A DNA stretch of 64,000 nt from Flavobacterium aquariorum. Its GTDB lineage: Bacteria; Bacteroidota; Bacteroidia; Flavobacteriales; Flavobacteriaceae. The translations under genes were made by a program, and so were the position numbers. Positions 1 to 8,682 of the stretch are shown piece by piece (the first letter of the stretch is position 1; every line of letters begins with the position of its first letter). The notes under the pieces were generated by a model. The model ran no database searches and was not told the DNA's origin. It saw only the letters and a list, made by a program, of their open reading frames with translations. The stretch is taken from the NCBI RefSeq assembly GCF_003254745.1, contig NZ_QKXH01000003.1, positions 427,843 to 491,842 of the forward strand. The letters run 5' to 3'.

Positions 1-1247
1 ACGACAAAGTCATTACTTACCTGCCAAATTTCAAAATGTACAATGATTATGTTACCAACGAATTTACGATTCGGGATTTACTGACTCACAGAAGCGGATT
101 GGGACTTGGCGCAGGAGATTTAATGATTTGGCCTGACGGAAGCAGCTTTACCGCACAGGATATCACACAAAATTTACAGTATTTGAAACCGGTTTCTGCT
201 TTTAGAACACAATATGATTATGATAATTTATTATACATTGTTGCAGGAGAAGTTGTTCATAAAGTAAGTGGTATGAGTTGGTGTGATTTTATTGAAAACC
301 GAATCATGAAACCACTCGAAATGAATAACAGTGCAGCTTCTTTTGTTCGCCTGAAAGACACCACTAATGTTATTGCACCTCACGTTCCTATTCACGGAAA
401 ACTAAAAGTAATTAAGCGATACCAAAATCAATTGTTCGATGCAGCAGCTGGAATTTATTCTAGTGTAAATGACATGAGCAAATGGATAATTATGCAATTG
501 AATAATGGAAAATACAGCCCAGAAAACAAACAATTATTCTCCGAAAAAGAACATACCGAAATGTGGACTCCGCAAACTATAATTCATGCAGTAACAAAAC
601 CGCCTTACAATACTCATTTTAGTTCTTATGGATTGGGTTGGTTTTTGAGTGATGTAAAAGGATACAAACAAGTGACTCACACGGGAGGATTAGAAGGAAT
701 AGTGACTCAGGTGACTTTAATTCCTGAATTAAATTTAGGGATCGTAGTATTAACCAACCAGCAATCGGGTGCGGCTTTTAACGCGGTAACCAATACTATA
801 AAAGATAGTTATCTAGGCATCAAATCGGATGATTATGTCACTGTTTACAGTAATAGAGTAAAAGCCACCGAAGAATCGGCTGATAAAGTAACTGACGAGG
901 TTTGGGCATTGGTTGCCAAAAACAAAAAAGAAAATAACAAAATTAACATCAACAATTACATTGGCACCTACAAAGACAATTGGTTAGGCGAAATTGTAAT
1001 TAGTGAAAAGAAAGGAAAATTATATTTTGCATCAAAAAGATCTCCACAACTTTCGGGAGAATTATTTCTTTATAAAGACAAAAATTTAGTGGTAAAATGG
1101 AATAATGCTTATTTCCATGCCGATGCCCATTTGTTTTTTGAATTTGATGCAACTGGAAAAGCAATTGGCATCAAAATGAAACCGATTTCCGAACTTACAG
1201 ATTTCAGTTACGATTTTCAGGATTTGGACTTTAAAAAAGTATTGTAG
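1..1247 (+). CDS. Serine hydrolase, class C beta-lactamase/PBP-like, 5' end missing
   Basis: The reading frame is already open at the left edge (codons from base 3), so this is the C-terminal part, about 414 residues, of a beta-lactamase-related serine hydrolase. Visible family marks are the LLTHRSGLG segment near the left edge, a YDN triad matching the Tyr-x-Asn motif, and HTGG near the third catalytic motif. The Ser-x-x-Lys nucleophile motif would lie upstream of the window and cannot be checked. The last ~100 residues (IGTYKDNWLGEIVI onward) resemble the DUF3471-type domain often fused to this family. Such proteins are usually exported or periplasmic esterases or peptidases of unknown substrate. 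A hairpin follows directly after the stop. Confidence 0.85.
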   Translation, partial: DKVITYLPNFKMYNDYVTNEFTIRDLLTHRSGLGLGAGDLMIWPDGSSFTAQDITQNLQYLKPVSAFRTQYDYDNLLYIVAGEVVHKVSGMSWCDFIENRIMKPLEMNNSAASFVRLKDTTNVIAPHVPIHGKLKVIKRYQNQLFDAAAGIYSSVNDMSKWIIMQLNNGKYSPENKQLFSEKEHTEMWTPQTIIHAVTKPPYNTHFSSYGLGWFLSDVKGYKQVTHTGGLEGIVTQVTLIPELNLGIVVLTNQQSGAAFNAVTNTIKDSYLGIKSDDYVTVYSNRVKATEESADKVTDEVWALVAKNKKENNKININNYIGTYKDNWLGEIVISEKKGKLYFASKRSPQLSGELFLYKDKNLVVKWNNAYFHADAHLFFEFDATGKAIGIKMKPISELTDFSYDFQDLDFKKVL

Positions 1248-1252
1248 ACTGC

Positions 1253-1290
1253 AGAAGGCAGAATTCAGATTACTAAATTCTGCCTTCTTA
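1253..1290 (+). terminator. Hairpin after the serine hydrolase
   Basis: A perfect 13-bp stem (AGAAGGCAGAATT paired with AATTCTGCCTTCT, 10-nt loop) starts six bases after the stop codon. The T-tract is poor, so it is a likely rather than certain terminator. Confidence 0.6.
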
Positions 1291-1386
1291 AATCTAAAAT
1301 CTACAATTTAAATTCCAAAAATCCCTCCTCCTTCCCTTGTATATTCTCTAATTTTTTTTTATATTTAAGAATTGAACCATGCCGTT

Positions 1387-3606
1387 ATGATAGAAATCGA
1401 TATAGAAAAAGAAAACAAAGCAATTGCTCAAGAATATAAAGAGTTATTACGCATCAGTTACCAAACCTTGACCGCAGAGGATAAAAAACTGATACGCAAG
1501 GCTTTTGATGTGGCAGTTGATGCCCATAAAGACCAGCGCCGTAAATCAGGAGAAGCCTATATTTTCCATCCTATTGCCGTCGCCAAAATTGTAGCTTCCG
1601 ATATTGGTTTGGGAGCAACTTCCATCGCCGCAGCCTTAATGCATGATGTTGTTGAAGATACACCAATCACCGTCAAAGACATTGAAAAAATGTTTAATCC
1701 CAAAATCGCCCAATTGGTTGAAGGATTAACCAAAATATCATTGGTACAAAAAGACCTCAATGTATCGATGCAGGCCGAGAATTTTCGCAAAATGCTATTG
1801 ACCCTTAATGACGACGTTCGGGTAATCCTCATTAAAATTGCAGACCGATTGCACAATATGATGACCATGGACTCCATGGAAGATTACAAACAAGTCAAAC
1901 TGGCATCTGAAACCTTATACATTTATGCGCCATTAGCGCATCGATTAGGACTTTATAAAATCAAAAACAAACTGGAGGATTTAGGGCTAAAATATACTGA
2001 ACCTGAAAGATACAACTCCATTGTCAGCAAAATAAGAGAAACCAAGGAAGAACAAGATTTATATATCAAAGACATTTCTGAAGTACTCCAAAAAGCATTG
2101 GATGAAGAAAACATAGATTACATCATCAAAGGCAGGCCAAAATCCATCTATTCTATCAATAGAAAAATGTTGGCTCAAAATGTGACTTTTGACGAAGTTT
2201 ACGACAAATTTGCCTTGCGTATCGTCTATAAATCAAATCCACATGATGAAAAATTCCTAGCTTGGAAAATTTACTCCATTGTGACGGACCATTACAGACC
2301 CAGTCCAAGTCGTTTACGTGACTGGATTTCCTCACCAAAATCAACTGGTTACGAAGCATTACACATTACCGTAATGGGGCCAAAAGGTCGTTGGGTAGAA
2401 GTACAGGTGCGAAGCGAGCGCATGGATGAAATTGCCGAAAAAGGATATGCAGCACATTACAAATACAAAAACGGAGCCACCGAAGAAAACGGTCTCGACG
2501 TTTGGTTAAACCTTTTGAAAGAAGCTCTCGAAAACTCCGAAACAAGTGCAGTAGATTTTGTGGAAGATTTCAAAATGAACCTATATTCCAAAGAGATTTA
2601 TATTTTTACCCCAAAGGGAGAAATCAAATCTCTGCCCAAAGGTGCCACTTCATTGGACTTTGCTTTTAGCATCCACTCCGAAATTGGAATAAAAACGAGA
2701 GGAACAAGAGTCAACGGGAAATTAGTTCCTTTAAATTATGAATTGAAAAGTGGAGACCAAGTAGAAATTATCACATCTCCTAACCAAAAACCAACCATCA
2801 ACTGGCTGGATTACGTAACCACTTCAAGAGCAAAAAATAAAATTAGAAACGTCCTCAACGAGAACACCAAAAAAATTGCCGAAGATGGAAAAGAACTTCT
2901 TACCCGTAAACTAAAACACCTAAAAGTCACACTAAACGAGCAAAGCATCAACGAATTGGTCAACTTTTTTAGGCTAAAAACGAGTTTGGATTTATTTTAC
3001 AGAGTGGGTGTAGGTTCCATTGACAACCAACAATTAAAAGATTATGCTGCCCAAAAAAGCAACACTTTAATCAACTTTTTCAAAAACAAAATCAAGCGTT
3101 CCCATAGCACTGCCGACGAAGATATTCACAAACAAGTCATCAGTAGCAATTACGATATGCTCGTTTTTGGAAAAACACACGACAAACTCGATTACAAATT
3201 ATCTAGCTGTTGCAATCCCATCCCAGGAGACGAAGTTTTTGGTTTTGTAACCATAAATGACGGTATCAAAATCCATAAAAAAGACTGTCCAAATGCCATT
3301 TCTCTTCAGTCAAATTATGCATACCGAATCATGCAGGCCAAATGGATCGATTCCACCCAGCAAGACTTCAAAGCCACCATCAACATCATGGGAATGGATA
3401 CGTTGGGACTTACAAATGAATTGACAAAAGTGATTTCAAACAACATGAATGTAAACATTCAAAGCATTTCTCTTAACGGTGAAGCCGGTATTTTCAAAGG
3501 TCAAGTATCCGTAATTGTGCCCAACATCACCATTCTGAAAAAATTAATGGATAACATCAAAAAAATTGACGGAATCGACAAAGTAACCCGAGTGTATAAA
3601 AACTAA
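1387..3606 (+). CDS. spoT: Bifunctional (p)ppGpp synthetase/hydrolase, RelA/SpoT family
   Basis: Long Rel-type protein of 739 residues that would make and degrade the stringent-response alarmone (p)ppGpp. Order seen: HD hydrolase domain (HPIAVAKI, then MHDVVEDT near residues 84-91, and IADRLHNM), synthetase domain (RPKSIYSI, and EVQVRSERMDEIAEKGYAAH), TGS domain (IYIFTPKGEIKSLPKGATS) and a C-terminal ACT-like domain. Both the His-Asp hydrolase motif and the synthetase Glu/Gln motif are present, so both activities are predicted. A longer frame can start at a TTG at 1372, but the ATG at 1387 (MIEIDIEKEN) is preferred as the normal codon. It is the only long Rel in the window and stands alone; a structured repeat lies 93 bp downstream. 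Confidence 0.95.
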   Translation: MIEIDIEKENKAIAQEYKELLRISYQTLTAEDKKLIRKAFDVAVDAHKDQRRKSGEAYIFHPIAVAKIVASDIGLGATSIAAALMHDVVEDTPITVKDIEKMFNPKIAQLVEGLTKISLVQKDLNVSMQAENFRKMLLTLNDDVRVILIKIADRLHNMMTMDSMEDYKQVKLASETLYIYAPLAHRLGLYKIKNKLEDLGLKYTEPERYNSIVSKIRETKEEQDLYIKDISEVLQKALDEENIDYIIKGRPKSIYSINRKMLAQNVTFDEVYDKFALRIVYKSNPHDEKFLAWKIYSIVTDHYRPSPSRLRDWISSPKSTGYEALHITVMGPKGRWVEVQVRSERMDEIAEKGYAAHYKYKNGATEENGLDVWLNLLKEALENSETSAVDFVEDFKMNLYSKEIYIFTPKGEIKSLPKGATSLDFAFSIHSEIGIKTRGTRVNGKLVPLNYELKSGDQVEIITSPNQKPTINWLDYVTTSRAKNKIRNVLNENTKKIAEDGKELLTRKLKHLKVTLNEQSINELVNFFRLKTSLDLFYRVGVGSIDNQQLKDYAAQKSNTLINFFKNKIKRSHSTADEDIHKQVISSNYDMLVFGKTHDKLDYKLSSCCNPIPGDEVFGFVTINDGIKIHKKDCPNAISLQSNYAYRIMQAKWIDSTQQDFKATINIMGMDTLGLTNELTKVISNNMNVNIQSISLNGEAGIFKGQVSVIVPNITILKKLMDNIKKIDGIDKVTRVYKN

Positions 3607-3698
3607 CAAAAAGCATTCAATACAAAAACAAACTTTAAAAGTCAAAATTGTGATAATCGCAACCAAAAGACAAAAACAAATAGTTCCAAAAACCATTT

Positions 3699-3813
3699 GG
3701 GCGTGCCACCATTAGGAAAAGAGGCCAACTTAACTAACCGCCGATTCGGCCTCTTTCCCTAATGCTGTCGGGCTATCCGTGCTACTTCGGTAGCTTGCTC
3801 CTATCCCTCACGC
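3699..3813 (+). repeat. Structured intergenic element, copy A
   Basis: This 115-nt sequence is closely matched by copy B at 40650-40765, same strand. It folds into a closing stem (GCGTG 3701-3705 with CACGC 3809-3813), a long arm (CATTAGG..GAGGCC with GGCCTC..CCTAATG) and a short hairpin GCTAC-TTCG-GTAGC (3781-3794, a UUCG loop as RNA). Between copies the arm stems are kept by paired changes while the apical loop is unrelated. It lies between spoT and fur. It could be a dispersed REP/MITE-like repeat or an RNA element; no ORF is supported in it. Confidence 0.8.
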
Positions 3814-3936
3814 ACTAAGCCAGATCAGTAAGTTTTCATAAAAAACATCTTCTATTATCCGTCACCATAGCCAAAAAAATAAAACACTGGATTTAGAATT
3901 AAAACTCTAAATTTTTATACTTTTAAAATAATAATT

Positions 3937-3944
3937 TATCTTTG
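3937..3944 (+). promoter_or_regulatory. -7 box of the fur-like gene
   Basis: TATCTTTG matches the Bacteroidota -7 consensus TAnnTTTG. It ends only six bases before the ATG at 3951, so if used the mRNA would be leaderless or nearly so. That would explain the absence of a ribosome-binding site. Confidence 0.5.
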
Positions 3945-3950
3945 CAAGAT

Positions 3951-4430
3951 ATGACACTCATTTCCACAGATAACAACAAAAATCAGGAGATTGTAAAAAA
4001 TGTTTTTACAATGTATCTCGAAAACAAAGGACACCGCAAAACACCAGAACGGTATGCTATCCTTCAAGAAATATACGACAGTGAGGAACATTTTGATATA
4101 GAAAATCTATACCTCAAAATGAAAAACAAAAACTACCGTGTCAGTAGAGCAACCCTTTACAATACAATAGAATTATTACTGGACTGCGCTTTGGTTCGCA
4201 AACATCAGTTTGGACAAAATCAAGCACACTACGAGAAGTCCTATTTTGACAAACAGCACGATCATATTATTATGACCGATACTGGTGAAGTAATTGAATT
4301 CTGTGATCCACGAATTCAAACTATCAAAAAAACAATCGAAGAAATTTTTGATATCGAAATTACCAATCATTCCCTATACTTATACGGAAACAGAAAAAAG
4401 ACAAACGCAGAAAATACAATAGAAAATTAA
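3951..4430 (+). CDS. Fur family metal-responsive repressor
   Basis: 159-residue Fur-family protein: an N-terminal winged helix ([15 protein letters not shown], then [15 protein letters not shown]) followed by the metal-binding dimerisation domain containing KQHDHIIM and GEVIEFCD. The H-x-H cluster that binds regulatory metal is present. The CxxC zinc pair found in many Fur proteins at the start of the second domain is absent ([10 protein letters not shown] instead), so the structural zinc site is missing or built differently. The longest frame begins at a TTG at 3942; ATG 3951 is preferred. It ends 18 bp before purA, suggesting cotranscription. Fur, Zur and PerR cannot be separated from sequence alone, so no symbol is given. 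Confidence 0.9.
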   Translation: MTLISTDNNKNQEIVKNVFTMYLENKGHRKTPERYAILQEIYDSEEHFDIENLYLKMKNKNYRVSRATLYNTIELLLDCALVRKHQFGQNQAHYEKSYFDKQHDHIIMTDTGEVIEFCDPRIQTIKKTIEEIFDIEITNHSLYLYGNRKKTNAENTIEN

Positions 4431-4448
4431 CTACAAATAAAACATAGA

Positions 4449-5720
4449 ATGACTGTAGATTTATTATTAGGATTACAATGGGGAGATGAAGGAAAAGGTA
4501 AAATTGTTGACGTTCTTACATCAAATTATGATATAATTGCTCGTTTTCAAGGAGGTCCAAACGCAGGACACACTTTAGAATTTGATGGAATAAAACACGT
4601 TCTTAGAACTATTCCATCAGGAATTTTTCATAAAACTGCCATAAACATTATCGGAAACGGAGTGGTAATTGACCCAGTAGTTTTTCAAAAAGAAATTGAA
4701 GGTCTTGAAAAATTTAATTTAGACATAAAAAGTAAATTAATCATTTCTAGAAAAGCACATTTAATCTTACCAACACACCGCTTACTGGATGCAGCTTCTG
4801 AAGCTTCAAAAGGGAAAGCAAAAATTGGTTCTACACTTAAAGGAATTGGTCCAACTTACATGGACAAAACGGGTAGAAACGGATTACGTGTTGGAGATAC
4901 AGAATTAGAAGATTTTAAAGAACGTTACAGAGCATTGGCTGACAAACACGAAGAAATGATTAAATTCTACGATGTTAACATTCAGTACAATTTAGTTGAA
5001 ATGGAAAAAGAATTTTTCGAATCTATCGAAGTTTTAAAATCATTAGACTTTATTGACAGCGAAGAATACTTAAACCAAGCTCAAAGAGCAGGAAAATCTA
5101 TTCTTTGCGAAGGTGCTCAAGGTTCATTATTAGATGTTGACTTTGGAACATACCCATTTGTAACGTCATCTAATACTACTGCAGCTGGAGCTTGTACAGG
5201 TTTAGGAATTGCCCCAAACAAAATCAAAGAAGTTTACGGGATTTTCAAAGCTTATGTAACTCGAGTAGGTAGCGGACCTTTCCCTACTGAACTTTTTGAC
5301 GAAGATGGAGCTACAATGGCCAAAGTTGGAAACGAATTTGGATCAGTAACCGGAAGACAAAGACGTTGCGGATGGTTAGACTTAGTTGCATTAAAATACG
5401 CTGTTCAAATCAACGGAGTAACACAATTAATGATGATGAAAGGCGATGTTCTTTCTGGTTTTGAAACGTTGAAAGTTTGTACGGAGTACAATTACAAAGG
5501 AAAAACCATTTCGCATTTCCCTTACAATATCGAACCGGAAAATGTAACTCCAGTTTTCAAAGAATTCAAAGGATGGCACCAAGATTTAACTGGCATGACC
5601 ACTTACGACCAATTGCCGATTGAATTAAAAGAGTACATCGAATTTATAGAAAAGGAAGTAGAAGTTCCAATAAAAATTGTTTCTGTTGGACCAGACAGAA
5701 AACAAACAATTCTAAAATAA
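4449..5720 (+). CDS. purA: Adenylosuccinate synthetase
   Basis: Makes adenylosuccinate from IMP, aspartate and GTP, the first committed step to AMP; cytoplasmic. The 423-residue length is normal. GDEGKGK at residues 12-18 is the GTP-binding loop, NAGHT at 38-42 carries the catalytic His41, and GRQRRCGW near residue 300 is the conserved IMP/GTP-contact segment. It follows the Fur-family gene by 18 bp, probably in one transcript, and ends at a clear intrinsic terminator. Confidence 0.97.
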   Translation: MTVDLLLGLQWGDEGKGKIVDVLTSNYDIIARFQGGPNAGHTLEFDGIKHVLRTIPSGIFHKTAINIIGNGVVIDPVVFQKEIEGLEKFNLDIKSKLIISRKAHLILPTHRLLDAASEASKGKAKIGSTLKGIGPTYMDKTGRNGLRVGDTELEDFKERYRALADKHEEMIKFYDVNIQYNLVEMEKEFFESIEVLKSLDFIDSEEYLNQAQRAGKSILCEGAQGSLLDVDFGTYPFVTSSNTTAAGACTGLGIAPNKIKEVYGIFKAYVTRVGSGPFPTELFDEDGATMAKVGNEFGSVTGRQRRCGWLDLVALKYAVQINGVTQLMMMKGDVLSGFETLKVCTEYNYKGKTISHFPYNIEPENVTPVFKEFKGWHQDLTGMTTYDQLPIELKEYIEFIEKEVEVPIKIVSVGPDRKQTILK

Positions 5721-5727
5721 TAAATTA

Positions 5728-5756
5728 ACGTCTCGATAAATCGGGACGTTTTTTTT
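5728..5756 (+). terminator. Intrinsic terminator of fur-purA
   Basis: A 9-bp stem (ACGTCTCGA with TCGGGACGT, one G-U pair) and a four-base loop, followed by eight T residues, starts seven bases after the purA stop. Confidence 0.85.
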
Positions 5757-5776
5757 AGCACTTAAAATTAAATCCC

Positions 5777-6358
5777 ATGAACAATCCTAAAATAAAAAAC
5801 TTAAAAACCGAACTACTTTCCGATAATTGGTACACCTTAAATAAAATTACCTACGACTATCAAAAGAAAGACAATACTTGGGAAACTCAAATTAGAGAAG
5901 CTTACGACAGAGGAAATGGAGCTACCATATTGCTATACAACAAAAGGAATAAAACTGTAATTCTGACTCGGCAATTTCGATTACCAACATACCTAAATGG
6001 CAACAAATCAGGCATGATGATAGAAGCGTGTGCTGGACTATTAGACAAAGACCACCCAGAGCAGTGCATTATCAGAGAAACCGAAGAAGAAACAGGTTAT
6101 TTACTTCCCGCAGTACAAAAGATTTTCGAAACATATATGTCTCCCGGATCAGTAACAGAGATCATCTATTTTTTTATAGGAGAATATGATGAATCCATGA
6201 AAGTAAGTTCTGGTGGGGGCTTAGAACAGGAACATGAAGAAATTGAGGTGCTCGAAATGCCTTTTGACCAAGCATATGGTATGATAGAATCCGGTGAAAT
6301 AAAAGATGCCAAAACCATTATGCTATTGCAGTATGCAAAAATCAATAATTTGGTTTAA
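5777..6358 (+). CDS. nudK: NUDIX hydrolase, GDP-mannose pyrophosphatase NudK type
   Basis: 193 residues. The Nudix box appears as RETEEETGY preceded by [13 protein letters not shown]. The offset AGLLD..PE arrangement just before the box is typical of NudK, which splits GDP-mannose and related nucleotide sugars into GMP and sugar phosphate. Domain arrangement and length fit that subfamily; ADP-ribose pyrophosphatase is the closest alternative. It sits between two terminators and appears monocistronic. Confidence 0.85.
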   Translation: MNNPKIKNLKTELLSDNWYTLNKITYDYQKKDNTWETQIREAYDRGNGATILLYNKRNKTVILTRQFRLPTYLNGNKSGMMIEACAGLLDKDHPEQCIIRETEEETGYLLPAVQKIFETYMSPGSVTEIIYFFIGEYDESMKVSSGGGLEQEHEEIEVLEMPFDQAYGMIESGEIKDAKTIMLLQYAKINNLV

Positions 6359-6362
6359 TGCT

Positions 6363-6402
6363 AAAAAAAGAGTACTATATCTTAAAATAGTACTCTTTTT
6401 TT
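6363..6402. terminator. Bidirectional terminator, nudK / peroxiredoxin
   Basis: AAAGAGTACTAT pairs with ATAGTACTCTTT, with A-rich sequence on the left and a T-run on the right, so it can serve both convergent genes. Confidence 0.85.
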
Positions 6403-6414
6403 TTAATTCAAGAC

Positions 6415-7053
6415 TTATAAATTAGGTTGTGGTGTCATACGCAAATATGGTTTAATACGAGTATGCCCTTTTGGAAACTTGCCAGCAATATCACTATCCG
6501 AAATAGCCGTAGATATTACCACATCTTCCCCATTTTTCCAGTTAGCAGGAGTAGCAACACTGTAATTAGCCGTCAATTGTAAACTGTCAATGACCCTAAG
6601 CAATTCTTCAAAATTTCGCCCTGTAGAGGCAGGGTAAGTCAACGTCAATTTTATTTTTTTGTCAGCTCCAATCACAAAAACCGAACGAACCGTAAATTTA
6701 TCACTCGCATTGGGATGAATCATATCATAAAGCATAGCGACTTCTTTATTTTCATCAGCAATAATTGGAAAATTAACTGTTGTATTTTGAGTTTCATTTA
6801 TATCTTTTATCCATTCCTTGTGAGATTCTAAACCATCAACACTTAAGGCAATAACTTTTGTATTTCTCTTAACAAATTCAGGATAATAATTCGCTACTGT
6901 ACCTAATTCAGTAGTACAAACTGGTGTAAAATCAGCTGGATGCGAAAACAATACACCCCACGAATCGCCTAACCATTCATGAAATTGTATAGTTCCCATT
7001 GATGTTTCTGCTTTAAAATCTGGAGCAGTATCTCCTAATCGTAATGTTGACAT
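6415..7053 (-). CDS. 1-Cys peroxiredoxin (Prx6 type)
   Basis: 212-residue thiol peroxidase that would reduce hydrogen peroxide and organic peroxides. The peroxidatic motif is HPADFTPVCTTE with Cys46; it is the only cysteine in the protein, so a 1-Cys mechanism is predicted. The C-terminal part (KGHTRIKPYLRMTPQP) matches the long Prx6-type tail. A longer frame to 7104 adds 17 implausible residues; MSTLRLGDTAPDF at 7053 is the family-like start. Monocistronic, with its own promoter region to the right. Confidence 0.93.
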   Translation of the reverse strand: MSTLRLGDTAPDFKAETSMGTIQFHEWLGDSWGVLFSHPADFTPVCTTELGTVANYYPEFVKRNTKVIALSVDGLESHKEWIKDINETQNTTVNFPIIADENKEVAMLYDMIHPNASDKFTVRSVFVIGADKKIKLTLTYPASTGRNFEELLRVIDSLQLTANYSVATPANWKNGEDVVISTAISDSDIAGKFPKGHTRIKPYLRMTPQPNL

Positions 7054-7157
7054 AATTCTAATGTTTTTAGTTTCCTTAAAATTAAATAAAAAAACAACAA
7101 ACACTAGAAAAAATCATGAATGTAATTACTACAAATCAAACAGTTACTCAAATATTC

Positions 7158-8069
7158 TCAAATTAAACGGACTACAAAGTACCAAAACAACAAAGTGAAA
7201 AATGAAATAGGAATTCCAAAACCAATCATCATACTACTCAATCTTGGTTTCAACCCATAAGTAGAAGCTAATATGCAACCCGTAATCATAGGTGCCATCG
7301 CCGATTCTAATATAGCCACTTGAATATCTTTCGAATGTTGATGTAACACTATCACGTATAAAAAATAGATAATGGCAGGAGTCAAAATTAATTTATAAAA
7401 CAATCCCAAACCTAAAAAATCCCAATGCATACTCCTTTTTTCAAAACGCAATTGCAATCCCACTGAAAGTAATGCCAAAGGAGTCACTGCACTACCCACC
7501 GACTTGAATAACCATTGTTCCCAATCTTGAAAATCGAATTGAAAAAAATTCATCAAACAGGCTATACAAAAAGTAATGAATGGAGGAAAAAAAGCAATCT
7601 TTTTGGCTATTTGCACACTACTCAAACTTCCCTTCGCATAGATCGTGGCAACCAAAATGCCCAAAGTAGAAAGTACCACAAAAGAACCTGGCTGATCAAC
7701 GATAATGGCCGTTTTCAAACCCTCCTCTCCATACAATGCTTCAATTATTGGAAAACCTAAAAAAGAAGTATTACTAAGTCCCGCACAAATAATCAAACAA
7801 CCTATGAGCTTTCTTGGCCATCCTCTTTTTTTCCCTAAGTAACTAAAAAAGAAATAAGAAACAACAAATCCTATCCAAGCCACTCCAATCGGAAACAGTA
7901 ATTGATTGTCCCACTTAATTTTCGGAATATAATATAACGCTAAAGCGGGAAGACAAATATAGACGACAATCCAATTTAGAATCTTATGCGCATTTTTGGG
8001 TATTTGCTTTATGTTTTGCAAAATAATACCAAGGAATAAGAAAACAAAAATGAGAATAAAGTTGTTCAT
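7158..8069 (-). CDS. AEC family permease (auxin efflux carrier-like)
   Basis: 303-residue inner-membrane protein with about ten hydrophobic segments and the family's repeated half-structure. The SNTSFLGFPIIEALYG segment (residues ~102-117) is a hallmark of the AEC family. Substrates are unknown; bacterial relatives carry dicarboxylates such as malate or malonate, so no substrate is assigned. It is divergent from the Rrf2 regulator gene across a 150-bp gap, and a good promoter lies immediately upstream. Confidence 0.85.
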   Translation of the reverse strand: MNNFILIFVFLFLGIILQNIKQIPKNAHKILNWIVVYICLPALALYYIPKIKWDNQLLFPIGVAWIGFVVSYFFFSYLGKKRGWPRKLIGCLIICAGLSNTSFLGFPIIEALYGEEGLKTAIIVDQPGSFVVLSTLGILVATIYAKGSLSSVQIAKKIAFFPPFITFCIACLMNFFQFDFQDWEQWLFKSVGSAVTPLALLSVGLQLRFEKRSMHWDFLGLGLFYKLILTPAIIYFLYVIVLHQHSKDIQVAILESAMAPMITGCILASTYGLKPRLSSMMIGFGIPISFFTLLFWYFVVRLI

Positions 8070-8085
8070 CGCATAAAATAGAACA

Positions 8086-8115
8086 CAAAAATACCACTAA
8101 AAACACTTTAAGCAA
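8086..8115 (-). promoter_or_regulatory. Promoter of the AEC permease
   Basis: On the minus strand TTG (8113-8115), a 19-bp spacer and TATTTTTG (8086-8093) match the Bacteroidota -33/-7 pattern, about 17 bp before the ATG. Confidence 0.6.
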
Positions 8116-8191
8116 AACCAATCTATTTAATTAAACGCAATAAGTGAAAAAAATATTTAACCAAAGTAATGCATCAATTCAAAATAAACAA

Positions 8192-8199
8192 TACATTTG
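8192..8199 (+). promoter_or_regulatory. -7 box of the Rrf2-type gene
   Basis: TACATTTG matches TAnnTTTG, 19 bp before the ATG at 8219. It lies inside the longer GTG-started frame, which argues for the shorter start. Confidence 0.6.
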
Positions 8200-8218
8200 C
8201 AATAAATTTTATTACAGT

Positions 8219-8626
8219 ATGATTTCAGGAAAGTTTGCCATCACATTACATATCCTAACATTGCTTTCTAAATTTCCAGATGACTATTTATCATCAGACT
8301 TTATAGCAGGCAGTATGAACGTACATCCTGTTTTAGTTAGAAAAGAAATTGCTAACCTTAAAAAAAATCATATTGTAGAAAGTAAGGAAGGAAAAAATGG
8401 AGGTACTCGATTACTAAAATCAGCATCAAAAATTACTTTGGATGCCATTTTCAAAATGACTTTTGACACCGTAACATTGGGTTTTTCTAAGAACGAACCC
8501 AATCCAGATTGCCCTGTTGGGAAACAAATTAATAAAAATTTAGAGCATTTATATGACGATATTAATCAAACTATTAGCTTGCAATTGAACGAAATAACGC
8601 TGGAAGATTTTTCCAATAAATTCTAA
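8219..8626 (+). CDS. Rrf2 family transcriptional regulator (YwnA-like)
   Basis: 135-residue winged-helix regulator. MISGKFAITLHILTLL is the usual Rrf2/YwnA N-terminus; the HTH follows (MNVHPVLVRKEIANLKK), then GKNGGTRL of the wing. It lacks the three-cysteine iron-sulfur cluster of IscR/NsrR; only one Cys is seen, in PDCPVGKQ, a segment conserved in the YwnA branch. The longer frame from GTG 8144 includes the likely -7 box, so ATG 8219 is preferred. The gene just downstream encodes a YwnB-like NAD(P)-binding protein, the same pairing as ywnA-ywnB in Bacillus, which suggests it controls that gene. The signal sensed is unknown. Confidence 0.85.
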   Translation: MISGKFAITLHILTLLSKFPDDYLSSDFIAGSMNVHPVLVRKEIANLKKNHIVESKEGKNGGTRLLKSASKITLDAIFKMTFDTVTLGFSKNEPNPDCPVGKQINKNLEHLYDDINQTISLQLNEITLEDFSNKF

Positions 8627-8682
8627 TCTATTTTTTTTTACAAAACTGTAACTTTTTTTATTACTCTTAAATACATATTACT

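Noticed and set aside
1372..1386. TTG start of the Rel/SpoT frame
   Set aside because: Only five extra residues; the ATG at 1387 is the ordinary start.
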